This document shows, in pieces, positions 35,325 to 43,944 of a stretch of 64,000 nucleotides of DNA. Numbering within the stretch: position 1 is the first letter of the stretch; each line of letters opens with the position of its first letter. Origin of the DNA: Dehalococcoidia bacterium (GTDB taxonomy: Bacteria > Chloroflexota > Dehalococcoidia > Dehalococcoidales > RBG-16-60-22); contig JAUXAC010000004.1 in NCBI GenBank assembly GCA_030615035.1, positions 1 through 64,000 on the forward strand. Direction: 5' to 3'. A model generated the notes under the pieces. It had not been told where the DNA came from, did not search any database, and worked only from the letters and a program-made list of their open reading frames with translations. Position numbers and translations under genes: made by a program.

Positions 35325-35360
35325 TAGCACATATGTTCTACTATAGTCAACAGTATTTTG
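35325..35360 (-). promoter_or_regulatory. Phage-cluster promoter with LexA-like operator
   Basis: On the minus strand GTAGAACATATGTGCTA (35341-35325) is an imperfect palindrome one base away from the Gram-positive SOS box GAAC-N4-GTTC. It overlaps an extended -10 element TGCTACTCT and follows TTGACT (35350-35345). The same 17 bases occur at 55434-55450 in front of the terminase locus, both preceded by TGACAAAAT. Confidence 0.75.
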
Positions 35361-35436
35361 TCACATTTTGGCGACTTCTTAGTTTCTTTCCCTTGTCAGA
35401 ATCTCTGTTTTCCTAAGACCCGAATGAAGTTGTTTA

Positions 35437-35812
35437 TTGACCTCACCCTTTTATTCTTTATTTAGTAACCCCATCCCCCTTTATCCCCCTTCCCCTTGAT
35501 AAGGGGAAGGGGGAGGTGGTGAGAGAGGGACTTCGTCCCTCTAAAACTCCCGGTAAGCATATTTGGGGACTTCGTCACTCTAAAACTCCCCATAAGCATA
35601 TTCGGAGGCTTTGCCTCTCTTTAACTCTCTTTTAGTATTTTCCTCCCTGAAAGGAGGGGGATGGTTATGTAACAAGGGCAAAGTCTCTCTTTGGCGCTCT
35701 TTGCTTTGAGTTAGTATCACTGGGGTGTTTAAGAGAGGCGTCAGCCCCTCTTTTCAAAATCTTGCCCCTCTCCTTATCAAGGAGAGGGGGACACAGGGGG
35801 TGAGGTTATCAA
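35437..35812. repeat. Long palindromic repeat block
   Basis: Bounded by TTGACCTCACC on the left and the inverted GGGGGTGAGGTTATC on the right. It contains CCCCCTTCCCCTT-GAT-AAGGGGAAGGGGG, AGAGGGAC-TTC-GTCCCTCT and several GGAC/GTC hairpins. It separates the phage cluster from dnaJ. Confidence 0.85.
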
Positions 35813-35870
35813 ATATCCCAATGGAAGGTGGCAAGGGGATAGGCACTAAATAACATTAACCACACTCTCC

Positions 35871-35899
35871 TTGACAGTTAATGCCAGCCTTGTTAGTAT
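35871..35899 (+). promoter_or_regulatory. dnaJ promoter
   Basis: TTGACA (35871-35876) and TAGTAT (35894-35899) with a 17-base spacer, 67 bases before the dnaJ start. No CIRCE element (GCACTC-N9-GAGTGC) is seen nearby. Confidence 0.75.
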
Positions 35900-35965
35900 C
35901 ATAAAAGAGATATTTTGTCTTCTTCTTGCCTTCAAGAAGACATACTTGAGGAACAGGCAAACAGT

Positions 35966-37054
35966 ATGGCAATAAAGCGTGATTACTATGAGGTTCTGGG
36001 TGTGTCTAGAACCGCCACCGATGAAGAAATAAAGAAGGCTTTTCGCAAGCTGGCCTTTAAATACCACCCTGACCGCAACCGTGACGACGGGGCTGAGGAA
36101 AGGTTTAAGGAAATAAACGAAGCCTACGAGGTGCTCTCAGATGCCAACAAACGCACTGCCTATAACCACTATGGACATGCGGGTACCGAGGGGTTCTTTG
36201 CGCGAGGCTTTGAGGGATTTGACTTTGGTGGCTTTGGTGATATCTTCGACGCCTTCTTTGGTGGCATGACTTATGCCAGCCGCCATGCACCTCAGCGTGG
36301 TGCCGACCTGCACTACGAGATTGCTATCACCCTTGAAGAGGCCGCCTTCGGCTGCGAAAAAGAAATAAGTATAAAGCGTACCGAAATATGTTCCTTATGC
36401 CACGGTATTGGTGCTAAACAGGGTAGCCAACCCAGCCAATGCCCCAACTGTAATGGTACCGGGAAGGTACGTAGAGTCCAGCGAAGCCTATTTGGTCGCT
36501 TCATCAACACCACTCTCTGCAACCAGTGCCAAGGTGAGGGTAAGATTATTGCTGAGCCCTGCCCACAGTGCCGAGGCGCAGGTAGGGAGAAGCATCAGCG
36601 CCACATCCCGGTCGAGATACCACCTGGAGTTGAAAATGGCTCTCAAATACGCCTCAGTGGTGAGGGTGAAGCTGGAGTGAGAGGCGGTTCCTCAGGTTAT
36701 CTCTATGTTACCCTATCAGTCGCAAAGCATGAGCTTTTTGACCGAGATGGTGACAACATTCTCTACGAGCTACCAATCAACTTTGCTCAAGCTGCTCTCG
36801 GTACTGAAGTAGAGGTGCCTACCCTCTATGGTAAAACCAAGCTCAATATCCCGTCCGGCAGCCAAACAGGCAAAGTCTTTCGGCTTAAAGATAAGGGTAT
36901 TCCCCACCTCCGTAGAGGTGGACGTGGCGACCAGCTAGTTAGATTATTCGTGGTTACCCCCGATTCACTAACCAAACAACAGCGTCAGTTATTCCAGGAG
37001 CTAGCCCAGACCCTGGACCCAGCTAAAGGGGTAACGAAAAATCCTGATTCTTGA
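35966..37054 (+). CDS. dnaJ: Chaperone protein DnaJ
   Basis: A 362-residue type I Hsp40 that stimulates DnaK ATPase and delivers unfolded clients. The J domain (residues 3-68) has the HPD loop in KYHPDRN. A G/F-rich linker follows ([16 protein letters not shown]), then four CxxCxGxG zinc repeats ([32 protein letters not shown]) and the substrate-binding domain. The start at ATG 35966 fits the family. It stands alone: no grpE, dnaK or hrcA is nearby. Confidence 0.96.
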   Translation: MAIKRDYYEVLGVSRTATDEEIKKAFRKLAFKYHPDRNRDDGAEERFKEINEAYEVLSDANKRTAYNHYGHAGTEGFFARGFEGFDFGGFGDIFDAFFGGMTYASRHAPQRGADLHYEIAITLEEAAFGCEKEISIKRTEICSLCHGIGAKQGSQPSQCPNCNGTGKVRRVQRSLFGRFINTTLCNQCQGEGKIIAEPCPQCRGAGREKHQRHIPVEIPPGVENGSQIRLSGEGEAGVRGGSSGYLYVTLSVAKHELFDRDGDNILYELPINFAQAALGTEVEVPTLYGKTKLNIPSGSQTGKVFRLKDKGIPHLRRGGRGDQLVRLFVVTPDSLTKQQRQLFQELAQTLDPAKGVTKNPDS

Positions 37055-37092
37055 GGCTAAAGATACTACCGCCAGAGAAATGAAAGGGATAG

Positions 37093-38154
37093 TTAGTCAG
37101 CCGAAGAGCGTCTGCGACGCCTAAAGAAAGAAAACAGCTTCCACCTACGTCCGACCAACTCATGTCTAGCGTTACCTCCCATCATCTCAACCGCCGCCTG
37201 ACGAGGGTCAGCATTCTCATACAGTATCTGGTAAACCTTCTCGGTAATAGGCATTTCCAGTCCAAGTTTCCGGGCTAGATTCCAGGCGACGAGGGTGGTG
37301 CTCACTCCCTCAGCTACGTTAGTCATTGAGCTGAGTATCTCCGTTAATGAGCGCCCTTTGGTTAACTCTACCCCTACGTAGTGATTACGGCTTAATGGAC
37401 TGGAACAGGTAGCTACTAAATCACCCAAGCCAGCCAAGCCGGAAAAAGTAAGAGGATTTGCCCCTAAAGCAACTCCAAGAGCAGTTATCTCAGTCAGACC
37501 TCGTGTCATAAAGGCTGCCTTGGCATTGTCGCCGTAGCCCAGCCCATCAGCTATGCCGGCACCCAGGGCAATGATATTCTTTAATGCTCCCCCCAGTTCT
37601 ACCCCAATAACATCAGTATTGGTAAACACACAAAGTTTGGGGGTGTTTAACAGTCTCTGGACTTTTCTGGCTACAGCGTTATTCTCGGCAGCTATTACTG
37701 TGGCTGCTGGCAGGCCGTGTAGAACCTCCCGAGCGAGATTAGGTCCAGAAAGCACACAAATGTTAGAGTGAAAACGAGGGTTTATCTCCTCAGCGATTAA
37801 CTGTGACATGCGTTTACCGCTACCAATCTCCAAACCCTTAGCAGCACTCACCACCATCATTGACTTAGTAATGTAGCTCGAAATCAGCTTTATATTCTGC
37901 CGCATCGCCTGTGAGGGCACTGCCATGATTACTGCCTTTACATCGGCTAAGGCTTCACTTAACTGGTTGGTAATGAGTAGCTGGGGAGGAAAAGTAATAC
38001 CTGAAAAGAAATTGGAATCAGGCCCGTTACTTTTCAATTCGGTAGCTTCTTGCTTCGTCCGTGCCCACAGCCTGACCTCTATCCCTTTCTGGGCTATGAC
38101 TACGCCTAGAGTTGTCCCCCAGCTGGTGGTGCCAATGATGGCAATCTTGAGCAT
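37093..38154 (-). CDS. gpsA: Glycerol-3-phosphate dehydrogenase (NAD(P)+)
   Basis: A 353-residue enzyme reducing dihydroxyacetone phosphate to sn-glycerol 3-phosphate for phospholipid synthesis. The N-terminal Rossmann motif is GTTSWGTTLG (residues 8-17); the catalytic lysine lies in ELGGALKNIIALGAGI near 187 and the substrate region follows in LTFSGLAGLGDLVATC. It is last in a der-plsY-gpsA run, with PlsY using its product, so the pair makes the first step of membrane lipid synthesis. Confidence 0.96.
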   Translation of the reverse strand: MLKIAIIGTTSWGTTLGVVIAQKGIEVRLWARTKQEATELKSNGPDSNFFSGITFPPQLLITNQLSEALADVKAVIMAVPSQAMRQNIKLISSYITKSMMVVSAAKGLEIGSGKRMSQLIAEEINPRFHSNICVLSGPNLAREVLHGLPAATVIAAENNAVARKVQRLLNTPKLCVFTNTDVIGVELGGALKNIIALGAGIADGLGYGDNAKAAFMTRGLTEITALGVALGANPLTFSGLAGLGDLVATCSSPLSRNHYVGVELTKGRSLTEILSSMTNVAEGVSTTLVAWNLARKLGLEMPITEKVYQILYENADPRQAAVEMMGGNARHELVGRRWKLFSFFRRRRRSSAD

Positions 38155-38188
38155 ATCTTCTCCCTACGGGGCTCCTGAAAACTTTGGC

Positions 38189-38845
38189 TTATGAATTAGC
38201 CGACGGAGGCGAATCCCCTCTCTCAATTTTCTCGCCTATCTTGCGCTCTGTGCCCGATAATAGCCTTGCAATATTATCCCGGTGCATAACAATAATGAAT
38301 GTCGCACCTATCAGGGTGTAAACCAGATATTCAATGGGGAATCCGCTGATAATGGTAAGAGGCACCAATATGGCACAGGTGCCTAGTGCCCCAGCAATAG
38401 AGCCCAGTGATACATACCTGGTTAAGCCAACCCCGATGATTAAAACCGCACCACCAAACAATGCTGCCCATGGGCACAAGAAAAATAGTCCGCCGAAAAA
38501 GGTGGCAACACCTCTCCCCCCTTTAAATCTAAGGAAAACTGACCAATTATGCCCCGCTATCGCGGCTAGAGCGGCGACAACCTGAGCACTTACCATTAGA
38601 TATTCCTCACTAAATATCAACCCAGCAAATACTACCGCCAGTATTCCCTTGGATAAGTCAAGAATGGTTACCAGAGCTGCTGCCTTCTTGCCGGCCACCC
38701 GCAACACGTTAGTCGCCCCCATCCTGCCACTGCCATACTGTCTGACATCTACTTTGGCGCTTCGCCTGCCTATTATTACACCAAAAGGGATAGAGCCCAG
38801 AAGGTAACCCATTAGCGCTACACCAACAAACTTGGCAATTATCAT
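38189..38845 (-). CDS. plsY: Acyl-phosphate:glycerol-3-phosphate acyltransferase PlsY
   Basis: A 218-residue membrane enzyme that acylates glycerol 3-phosphate with acyl-phosphate. LLGSIPFGVIIGR (residues 16-28), GSGRMGATNVLRVAGKKAA (37-55) and FLRFKGGRGVATFFG (near 103) are the three conserved loop motifs. Its start overlaps the der stop by 4 bases (ATGA), and gpsA follows 34 bases on. Confidence 0.96.
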   Translation of the reverse strand: MIIAKFVGVALMGYLLGSIPFGVIIGRRSAKVDVRQYGSGRMGATNVLRVAGKKAAALVTILDLSKGILAVVFAGLIFSEEYLMVSAQVVAALAAIAGHNWSVFLRFKGGRGVATFFGGLFFLCPWAALFGGAVLIIGVGLTRYVSLGSIAGALGTCAILVPLTIISGFPIEYLVYTLIGATFIIVMHRDNIARLLSGTERKIGEKIERGDSPPSANS

Positions 38846-40155
38846 GGCTCCCCCCTGGTTTTGAAGACAAAACGAACTGGTGTACCGGCGAAGCCGAATG
38901 ACTGGCGCAGCTTATTCTCCAAGTAGCGCCGATAGGAGAAATGTATTAGCTTGGCATCGTTGACAAAAAAGACAAAGGTCGGTGGATTTACTTCTGTCTG
39001 AGTAGCATATAGAACTTTTAGCTGTTTGCTACCGCTTCGGGGTAGATTGTGAGCGGCTACTGCCTGTTGAATTACCTCATTAACTTCAGCAGTAGATAGC
39101 CTCTTGAGCCTCTCCTGATATACCTGGCAGACCTGGGGGATAATCTTATCCACACCCTGTCCAAATTTGGCTGAGATATATAGCACTGATGCATAAGCCA
39201 TAAACTTGAGCTGACTCCTGACGTACCTATTCCATTCGGTGATGTTCTTATCCGTAACTAGGTCCCACTTGTTGACTACCAGCACAATCCCCTTGGTTGC
39301 TTGCTGAATATAACCAGCAACATGCATATCCTGAGTCGTTACCATCTCCCTGGCGTCAAGAACAAGCAAGACTATATCCGCCCGGTCAATAGCCCGCAGG
39401 GCACGGATGACACTATAGCGTTCTACCCCCACCCCTATCCGTCCCCGCCGCCTGATACCAGCAGTATCAATAAGTAGCACATTTTGCCCATCAAAGTCAA
39501 CCAAAGTATCTACGGCATCACGGGTAGTCCCGGGAATATCATCAACGATGGCTCGCTTCTCACCCACCAGAGCGTTTAGCAGCATTGACTTACCCACATT
39601 AGGTCTACCGACAATGGCTACCTTCACGACCTCTGATTTAGCCTCAACCGGTGAAGGGGCTGGTAACAGAGAGACAATTTTATCCAGTAGTTCAGCAGTG
39701 CCCCGGCCGTGATAGGCACTAACCGCCAATGGTTCACCCAGTCCCAACTCATAAAATTCTATCGCCCCAGTTTCAAGTCTGGCGTTATCGGCTTTATTAG
39801 CCACTAATAGTATGGGGTTGCTCACTTGACGAAGTATATCAACCACCTCCAGGTCCGAGGTTATCATCCCGCTTTGGACATCCACCAAGAAAACAATAAC
39901 ATCAGCCTCGGTGACAGCCACCTCAACCTGCTCTTTAACCCCTTTAGCAATTGTGGAATGTAGCCCCAACTCCAGACCACCGGTATCAACCATGATAAAT
40001 TCAACCCCCTGCCAAGAAACATCGGCAAATATACGGTCACGAGTTGTTCCCGGTAAGTTCTCAACAATAGCCAGCGGCTTACCCGCCAACCGATTGAGAA
40101 GAGTGGATTTACCTACATTCTGCCGGCCAATAATAGCCACTATCGGCTTGCTCAC
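38842..40155 (-). CDS. der: GTPase Der (EngA)
   Basis: A 437-residue ribosome-assembly GTPase with two tandem G domains. The first has GRQNVGKSTLLNRL and DTGG; the second has GRPNVGKSMLLNALV, DTAG and NKWD. A C-terminal KH-like domain follows. The start is set at GTG 40155 because GGAGGTTGAA precedes it; the open frame extends upstream only through the palindromic repeat and would add a repeat-encoded extension. First gene of the der-plsY-gpsA unit. Confidence 0.96.
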   Translation of the reverse strand: MSKPIVAIIGRQNVGKSTLLNRLAGKPLAIVENLPGTTRDRIFADVSWQGVEFIMVDTGGLELGLHSTIAKGVKEQVEVAVTEADVIVFLVDVQSGMITSDLEVVDILRQVSNPILLVANKADNARLETGAIEFYELGLGEPLAVSAYHGRGTAELLDKIVSLLPAPSPVEAKSEVVKVAIVGRPNVGKSMLLNALVGEKRAIVDDIPGTTRDAVDTLVDFDGQNVLLIDTAGIRRRGRIGVGVERYSVIRALRAIDRADIVLLVLDAREMVTTQDMHVAGYIQQATKGIVLVVNKWDLVTDKNITEWNRYVRSQLKFMAYASVLYISAKFGQGVDKIIPQVCQVYQERLKRLSTAEVNEVIQQAVAAHNLPRSGSKQLKVLYATQTEVNPPTFVFFVNDAKLIHFSYRRYLENKLRQSFGFAGTPVRFVFKTRGEP

Positions 40156-40164
40156 TTCAACCTC

Positions 40165-40388
40165 CAACCCCTCACCCTTTATCTCTCTCCCCTTCATAAG
40201 GGGAAAGAGATGGAGAATTTCTAAAAGGGGCGAAGCCCCTTTTAATCCCTTTAGCAAATAGCCCAAAGCAAGGTGGTCTAAGAGGGGGCAAAGCCCCTCT
40301 TTCCTTTACCTCCCCCCTCTCCTTTGAAAGAGAGGCTCTGCCCTGAAGGGCGAAAGCCCAGAGGGGGGATTAAGGGGGTGAGGTAGAT
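40165..40388. repeat. Palindromic repeat block upstream of der
   Basis: Contains CCCCTTCATAAGGGG, AAGGGGC-GAA-GCCCCTT and CTCTCCTTTGAAAGAGAG, and ends GGGGTGAGGTAGATAA. One frame across it is open and continuous with der, but it is repeat sequence. Confidence 0.85.
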
Positions 40389-40390
40389 AA

Positions 40391-41050
40391 TTATTTCACC
40401 TTGACTAATTCCCCAGCAAGTTTAACACTTGGGGGCTCAATTCCAGTTCTGGCAACCTTTCTCAGCTCACCAATGCTATCCCTGAAATCCTGAGCAAAGG
40501 CGTTATATTCCGTTACGAATTTATTATATTGGTCTATGGTTTCCCGCGGGATTTCAATCTTTTCCGCCACCTCGTAAAACTGCTCGACAAAGTCATAGTA
40601 ACGACTGATTATCAACCACAGTTCATTTAAATAGGTGTACAGGTAATCAGCAGACCTTATGACCCCGATGTCACCCTCCACTCTGCTGATAAAGCTATTA
40701 CACCAGCTATTGAAAATGCGCCGTGACACATCACATGCCCGTGCCCAATCCCATAGTTTGGGGTTATCAAGACTAAATAGACTATCTATGATAGTGAAGA
40801 TAGATAGCGATGAATCACCCATAAACCGGTGATTAAAATATTCGGCTAGTTGTCTCAGCTTCAGTGATGAAAGCTCTAATTCCTTCTCCCTAGCTCTAAT
40901 TACTGCCACTACCAAGCCGATGCCCAAGATGACAATCAGGGTCGGGACTACAGCTTCAATTGGCCATTCATAGATATAACCAGCCACCGCCAGTGCCGTT
41001 ATTAAAGCTGGACACCACCCCCAGTTTGCTAGAGTCTTTAACACATGCAT
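40391..41050 (-). CDS. Hypothetical membrane-anchored helical protein
   Basis: A 219-residue protein. Two membrane helices at about residues 10-27 and 33-51 are followed by a long charged, mostly helical cytoplasmic region (KELELSSLKLRQLAEYFNHR onward). I do not recognise a family. It is 9 bases after argF on the same strand and may be co-transcribed with it, though a functional link is not obvious. Confidence 0.6.
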   Translation of the reverse strand: MHVLKTLANWGWCPALITALAVAGYIYEWPIEAVVPTLIVILGIGLVVAVIRAREKELELSSLKLRQLAEYFNHRFMGDSSLSIFTIIDSLFSLDNPKLWDWARACDVSRRIFNSWCNSFISRVEGDIGVIRSADYLYTYLNELWLIISRYYDFVEQFYEVAEKIEIPRETIDQYNKFVTEYNAFAQDFRDSIGELRKVARTGIEPPSVKLAGELVKVK

Positions 41051-41059
41051 ACCATCCCC

Positions 41060-42001
41060 CTATTGAAATTTAGCCAGTGGTATATCTAAACCACCCAGCA
41101 TCCCCGCCAGTAGTGCTTTCTGCAGGTGCATCCTATTCTCCGCCTGGTCAAAGACAACCGAATGTGAGCTATCTAATATGCCCTCAGCTACCTCCTCACC
41201 GTGATGAGCCGGCAAGGGGTGCATCAATATGGCATCTTCCCTAGCTAAGGACAGGAGCTCGCTGTTCACCTGATAGCTAGCAAATATTTGACGTCGCTGG
41301 TCAGCCTCAGCCTCTTGACCCATACTCATCCACACATCCGTATAAACGATATCAGCCTCACTAACCACCAGGCGTGGCTCCTCAATGCAAAATATCTCAG
41401 CGCCACTATCAATGGCATAGTCCTGGGCCAGACGCAATATTCGCTCCTGAACCCCGTAGCCACCGGGGGAAGCAATCCTGAAATTCATTCCGGTAAGCGA
41501 AGCGGCTAGCATAAGACTATGAGCCACATTGTTGCCGTCGCCAACATAGGCTAAGTTCAACCCCTCAAGCTCTCCCTTCTTCTCATAGATGGTAAGCAGG
41601 TCAGCCAGTGCCTGGCAGGGGTGTTCCAAATCAGACAGGGCATTTATCACGGGTACACTGGAATAGTTAGCCAGAATCTCCAGAGTCTGGTGGGAAAAGG
41701 TGCGGGCAGCAACAGCATCCACATAACGACCAAGCACCCGGGCTACATCTGAAACCGACTCCCGCTTTCCCAAGCCAACCTCATCCGGAGACAGATAAAT
41801 AGTATGACCGCCTAACTGGCGCATGGCTATCTCAAAACTCACCCGAGTCCTTAACGAGGGCTTTTCAAACATGAGGGCTAACACCTTTCCACTAAGCAAG
41901 GAAACCCACCCCTCAGCTTTAATATCAATAGCATTGGCTATGAGTAACCGAATATCCTCACCGCTGAGGTCAGATACTGAAAGTAAATCTTTACCCTTCA
42001 A
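41060..42001 (-). CDS. argF: Ornithine carbamoyltransferase
   Basis: A 313-residue enzyme joining carbamoyl phosphate and ornithine to citrulline in arginine synthesis. The carbamoyl phosphate loop is FEKPSLRTRVSFE (near residue 49), with HPCQALADL near 127. The ornithine-side motif, HCLP in E. coli, reads HPLPAHHGEE here; this replacement of cysteine is found in some other members. The length is normal. No other arg genes are adjacent. Confidence 0.95.
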   Translation of the reverse strand: MKGKDLLSVSDLSGEDIRLLIANAIDIKAEGWVSLLSGKVLALMFEKPSLRTRVSFEIAMRQLGGHTIYLSPDEVGLGKRESVSDVARVLGRYVDAVAARTFSHQTLEILANYSSVPVINALSDLEHPCQALADLLTIYEKKGELEGLNLAYVGDGNNVAHSLMLAASLTGMNFRIASPGGYGVQERILRLAQDYAIDSGAEIFCIEEPRLVVSEADIVYTDVWMSMGQEAEADQRRQIFASYQVNSELLSLAREDAILMHPLPAHHGEEVAEGILDSSHSVVFDQAENRMHLQKALLAGMLGGLDIPLAKFQ

Positions 42002-42140
42002 ATTAACCCCCGCTTATGCCCTACAGTATATCACGAAAAATAATTATTCAAAAGTTGGTAGTTAGCTAAAATTATTTATAGACCTTATCCCTTTTAGATT
42101 TGTCTAGTGACCTCACCCCCTCGTAAGCACCCCTAGATGC

Positions 42141-42170
42141 TTGACATGATATGAGAAACTTATCTAATAT
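42141..42170 (+). promoter_or_regulatory. Promoter of the DUF4342-phosphatase pair
   Basis: TTGACA (42141-42146) and TAATAT (42165-42170) with an 18-base spacer, 22 bases before the start codon of the DUF4342 gene. The upstream gap from 42072 holds a short repeat fragment (GACCTCACCCCC). Confidence 0.75.
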
Positions 42171-42192
42171 GCGGTAAATCAGGAGGTTGGAA

Positions 42193-42447
42193 ATGACTAA
42201 TACCGAAAAGTGTACCGTATCCGGAAGCCAGTTGGTGGAGAAGGTCAAACAACTCATCCGCGAAGGGAACATCAGGAAGGTGCGCTTGCTACACGAAGGG
42301 CGAACCTTGATAGAGATTCCATTGACAATAGGTGCGCCAGCGGTAGCAATAGGGATTCTAGCAGCTCCCGTTTTAGCTGCCATTGGTGCTATTGCCGCAC
42401 TGGTAACCGAATGCACTATCGAAGTTGAGAAAATAGAGAAATCGTAA
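42193..42447 (+). CDS. DUF4342 family protein
   Basis: An 84-residue protein. VSGSQLVEKVKQLIREGNIR, then VRLLHEGRTLIEIPLTIG and a C-terminal hydrophobic hairpin (AIGILAAPVLAAIGAIAALV) match DUF4342. The family may associate with membranes; function unknown. The ATG at 42193 is preceded by AGGAGGTTGGAA. The next gene starts directly after its stop codon. Confidence 0.85.
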   Translation: MTNTEKCTVSGSQLVEKVKQLIREGNIRKVRLLHEGRTLIEIPLTIGAPAVAIGILAAPVLAAIGAIAALVTECTIEVEKIEKS

Positions 42448-43080
42448 ATGACAGAAATTATTCTCGCAAGACACGGGGAAACTGAGTGGAATGTGTCCAA
42501 TATATTCAGGGGCAGGACTGATATTGAGTTGAATGAAACTGGAATAAGACAGGCAAGACTACTGGCTGAATATCTAACTAATGTAAATATAGACGCCATT
42601 TATTCCAGCCCATTAAAGCGAGCCTTAAAGACAGCCGAAACCATTGCTAGCTATCATAAACTTGATGTAGATATTGCCCCTGACCTTACAGACTTTAATT
42701 TTGGTAAGTGGCAGGGTTTGTCTCACCAAGAGGTAAAGGATAAATATAAGAAGCTTTACACAGAATGGATTAACCATCCCGACCGAGTAAAAATGCCAGC
42801 CGGTGAAAGCCTAGAGGATGTCAGGAAAAGAGCCATGTTGGTGGTGGCTAGAGTAATTGCTAGATATGCGGAGACTGTAGTCTTAGTATCTCATCGTGTA
42901 GTGAATAAGGTTTTAATTTGTGCTCTGCTGGGGCTGGATAATTCTCATTTCTGGAACATAAAACTAGACACATGTGGAATTACCATTTTCACTTACGTAG
43001 ATAAACAGTTCACCCTCACCAAGCACAATGATACTTCCTATCTAAAACCCCTCCACGAGGCTCCACCCAGTGACTTTTAA
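42448..43080 (+). CDS. Histidine phosphatase family protein
   Basis: A 210-residue phosphatase/phosphoglycerate-mutase-fold protein. The catalytic RHGETEWN motif is at residues 8-15, followed by RGRTDIELNETG, a second arginine in SSPLKRALKTAE, and the C-terminal VSHRVVNK where the second catalytic histidine sits. Members act on phosphosugars, cobalamin intermediates or other phosphoesters; the substrate cannot be told here. It is translated directly after DUF4342. Confidence 0.93.
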   Translation: MTEIILARHGETEWNVSNIFRGRTDIELNETGIRQARLLAEYLTNVNIDAIYSSPLKRALKTAETIASYHKLDVDIAPDLTDFNFGKWQGLSHQEVKDKYKKLYTEWINHPDRVKMPAGESLEDVRKRAMLVVARVIARYAETVVLVSHRVVNKVLICALLGLDNSHFWNIKLDTCGITIFTYVDKQFTLTKHNDTSYLKPLHEAPPSDF

Positions 43081-43089
43081 TAATGCGAG

Positions 43090-43240
43090 ATTGTTTAAAA
43101 CCTATCCCCCTCTCCTTTTAAGGGGAGAGAGCTAATAAGGAGAGTTAAAGAGAGGCGAAGCCTCTCTTATATATATCCATTCCCCCTTCCCCTTGATAAG
43201 GGGAAGGGGGACAAAGGGGGATGGGGTTAATAAGCAATTT
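43090..43240. repeat. Palindromic repeat copy
   Basis: TTGTTTAAAACCTATCCCCC on the left and GGGGATGGGGTTAATAAGC on the right are inverted. Inside are CTCCTTTTAAGGGGAG, AGAGGC-GAA-GCCTCT and CTTCCCCTTGATAAGGGGAAG. This is one of the clearest complete elements, about 150 bp. Confidence 0.85.
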
Positions 43241-43321
43241 GAATAATATACCTCTTTACATAGTATGAAGAGATGGTTACAATGCAAGTAGGATAATTTA
43301 TAGAAATGGAGGTAGTGACCA

Positions 43322-43609
43322 GTGAGCATTGAATGGTTCCGTGACTTGGTCGTGTCTATTTTTGGTATAGGGGCAACTGTAGTCATCATCTTCATTGGGG
43401 TGATAACCTTCTTACTTTATCGCAAGCTCAGACCTATACTGAATTCATTAAAGGCTACTACCAAAACTGTAGAGAGCATTTCCTCTACCGTGGAAGAGGA
43501 AGTGTCCAGACCTCTGGCTCGGCTAGCCGCCTTCATTCAAGGTATCTCTCAGGCAGTTAGCTTTGTCAGCAGATTTTCTAGAAAGAAAGAGGGAGGGAAA
43601 GATGACTGA
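43322..43609 (+). CDS. DUF948-like small membrane protein
   Basis: A 95-residue protein. A membrane helix (residues 13-32) is followed by a helical stalk with KATTKTVESISSTVEEEVSR and a basic tail, matching the DUF948 layout. The start is GTG behind GGAGGTAGTGACCA. Its end overlaps the YtxH gene. Such pairs are common and thought to act in cell envelope stress, but the role is not established. Confidence 0.75.
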   Translation: MSIEWFRDLVVSIFGIGATVVIIFIGVITFLLYRKLRPILNSLKATTKTVESISSTVEEEVSRPLARLAAFIQGISQAVSFVSRFSRKKEGGKDD

Positions 43610-43844
43610 TTGTAAAGATACAGGCATCAGTTTCACCGCCGGGTTCATCCTTGGTGCGGTTGTCGGCGTAGCTATCGGCTTTCTCTATGCGCCTAAACCG
43701 GGGAAAGAAACAAGAGCACTATTGCAGGAGAAGGCAGAAAAGGCTAGAGAAAAAGCAAGCGAAGTTGCGGAAAAGGCAAAGGAAGCAGCGACTAAGACAG
43801 AAAAAAGAGTAGAAGAAAAACTTGGCAGAAAAAAGAGAGCATAA
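43602..43844 (+). CDS. YtxH-domain protein
   Basis: An 80-residue protein. FTAGFILGAVVGVAIGFLYA is the single membrane helix with the family's glycine pattern, followed by PKPGKETR and an Ala/Lys/Glu-rich helix that probably forms a coiled coil or amphipathic rod. Start ATG at 43602 behind GGGAGGGAAAG, overlapping the previous gene by 8 bases. Confidence 0.9.
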   Translation: MTDCKDTGISFTAGFILGAVVGVAIGFLYAPKPGKETRALLQEKAEKAREKASEVAEKAKEAATKTEKRVEEKLGRKKRA

Positions 43845-43944
43845 TAGGTTACCAAGTATCCACAGCGTATTTGGCAGGTAGACTCTCGCTGTCTAGACCT
43901 TTTTCCTGATTCCAATTATGTGAGCAAGGTGAGCCTTATACATA

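Noticed and set aside
35915..35965. Upstream extension of DnaJ by 17 residues
   Set aside because: The extension begins only 16 bases after the promoter -10 box and lacks a ribosome binding site; family members start at the [13 protein letters not shown] position.
42072..42599. Long minus-strand open frame across the DUF4342 and phosphatase genes
   Set aside because: It is antisense to two genes with clear family motifs, a promoter and ribosome binding sites, and shows no similarity of its own.
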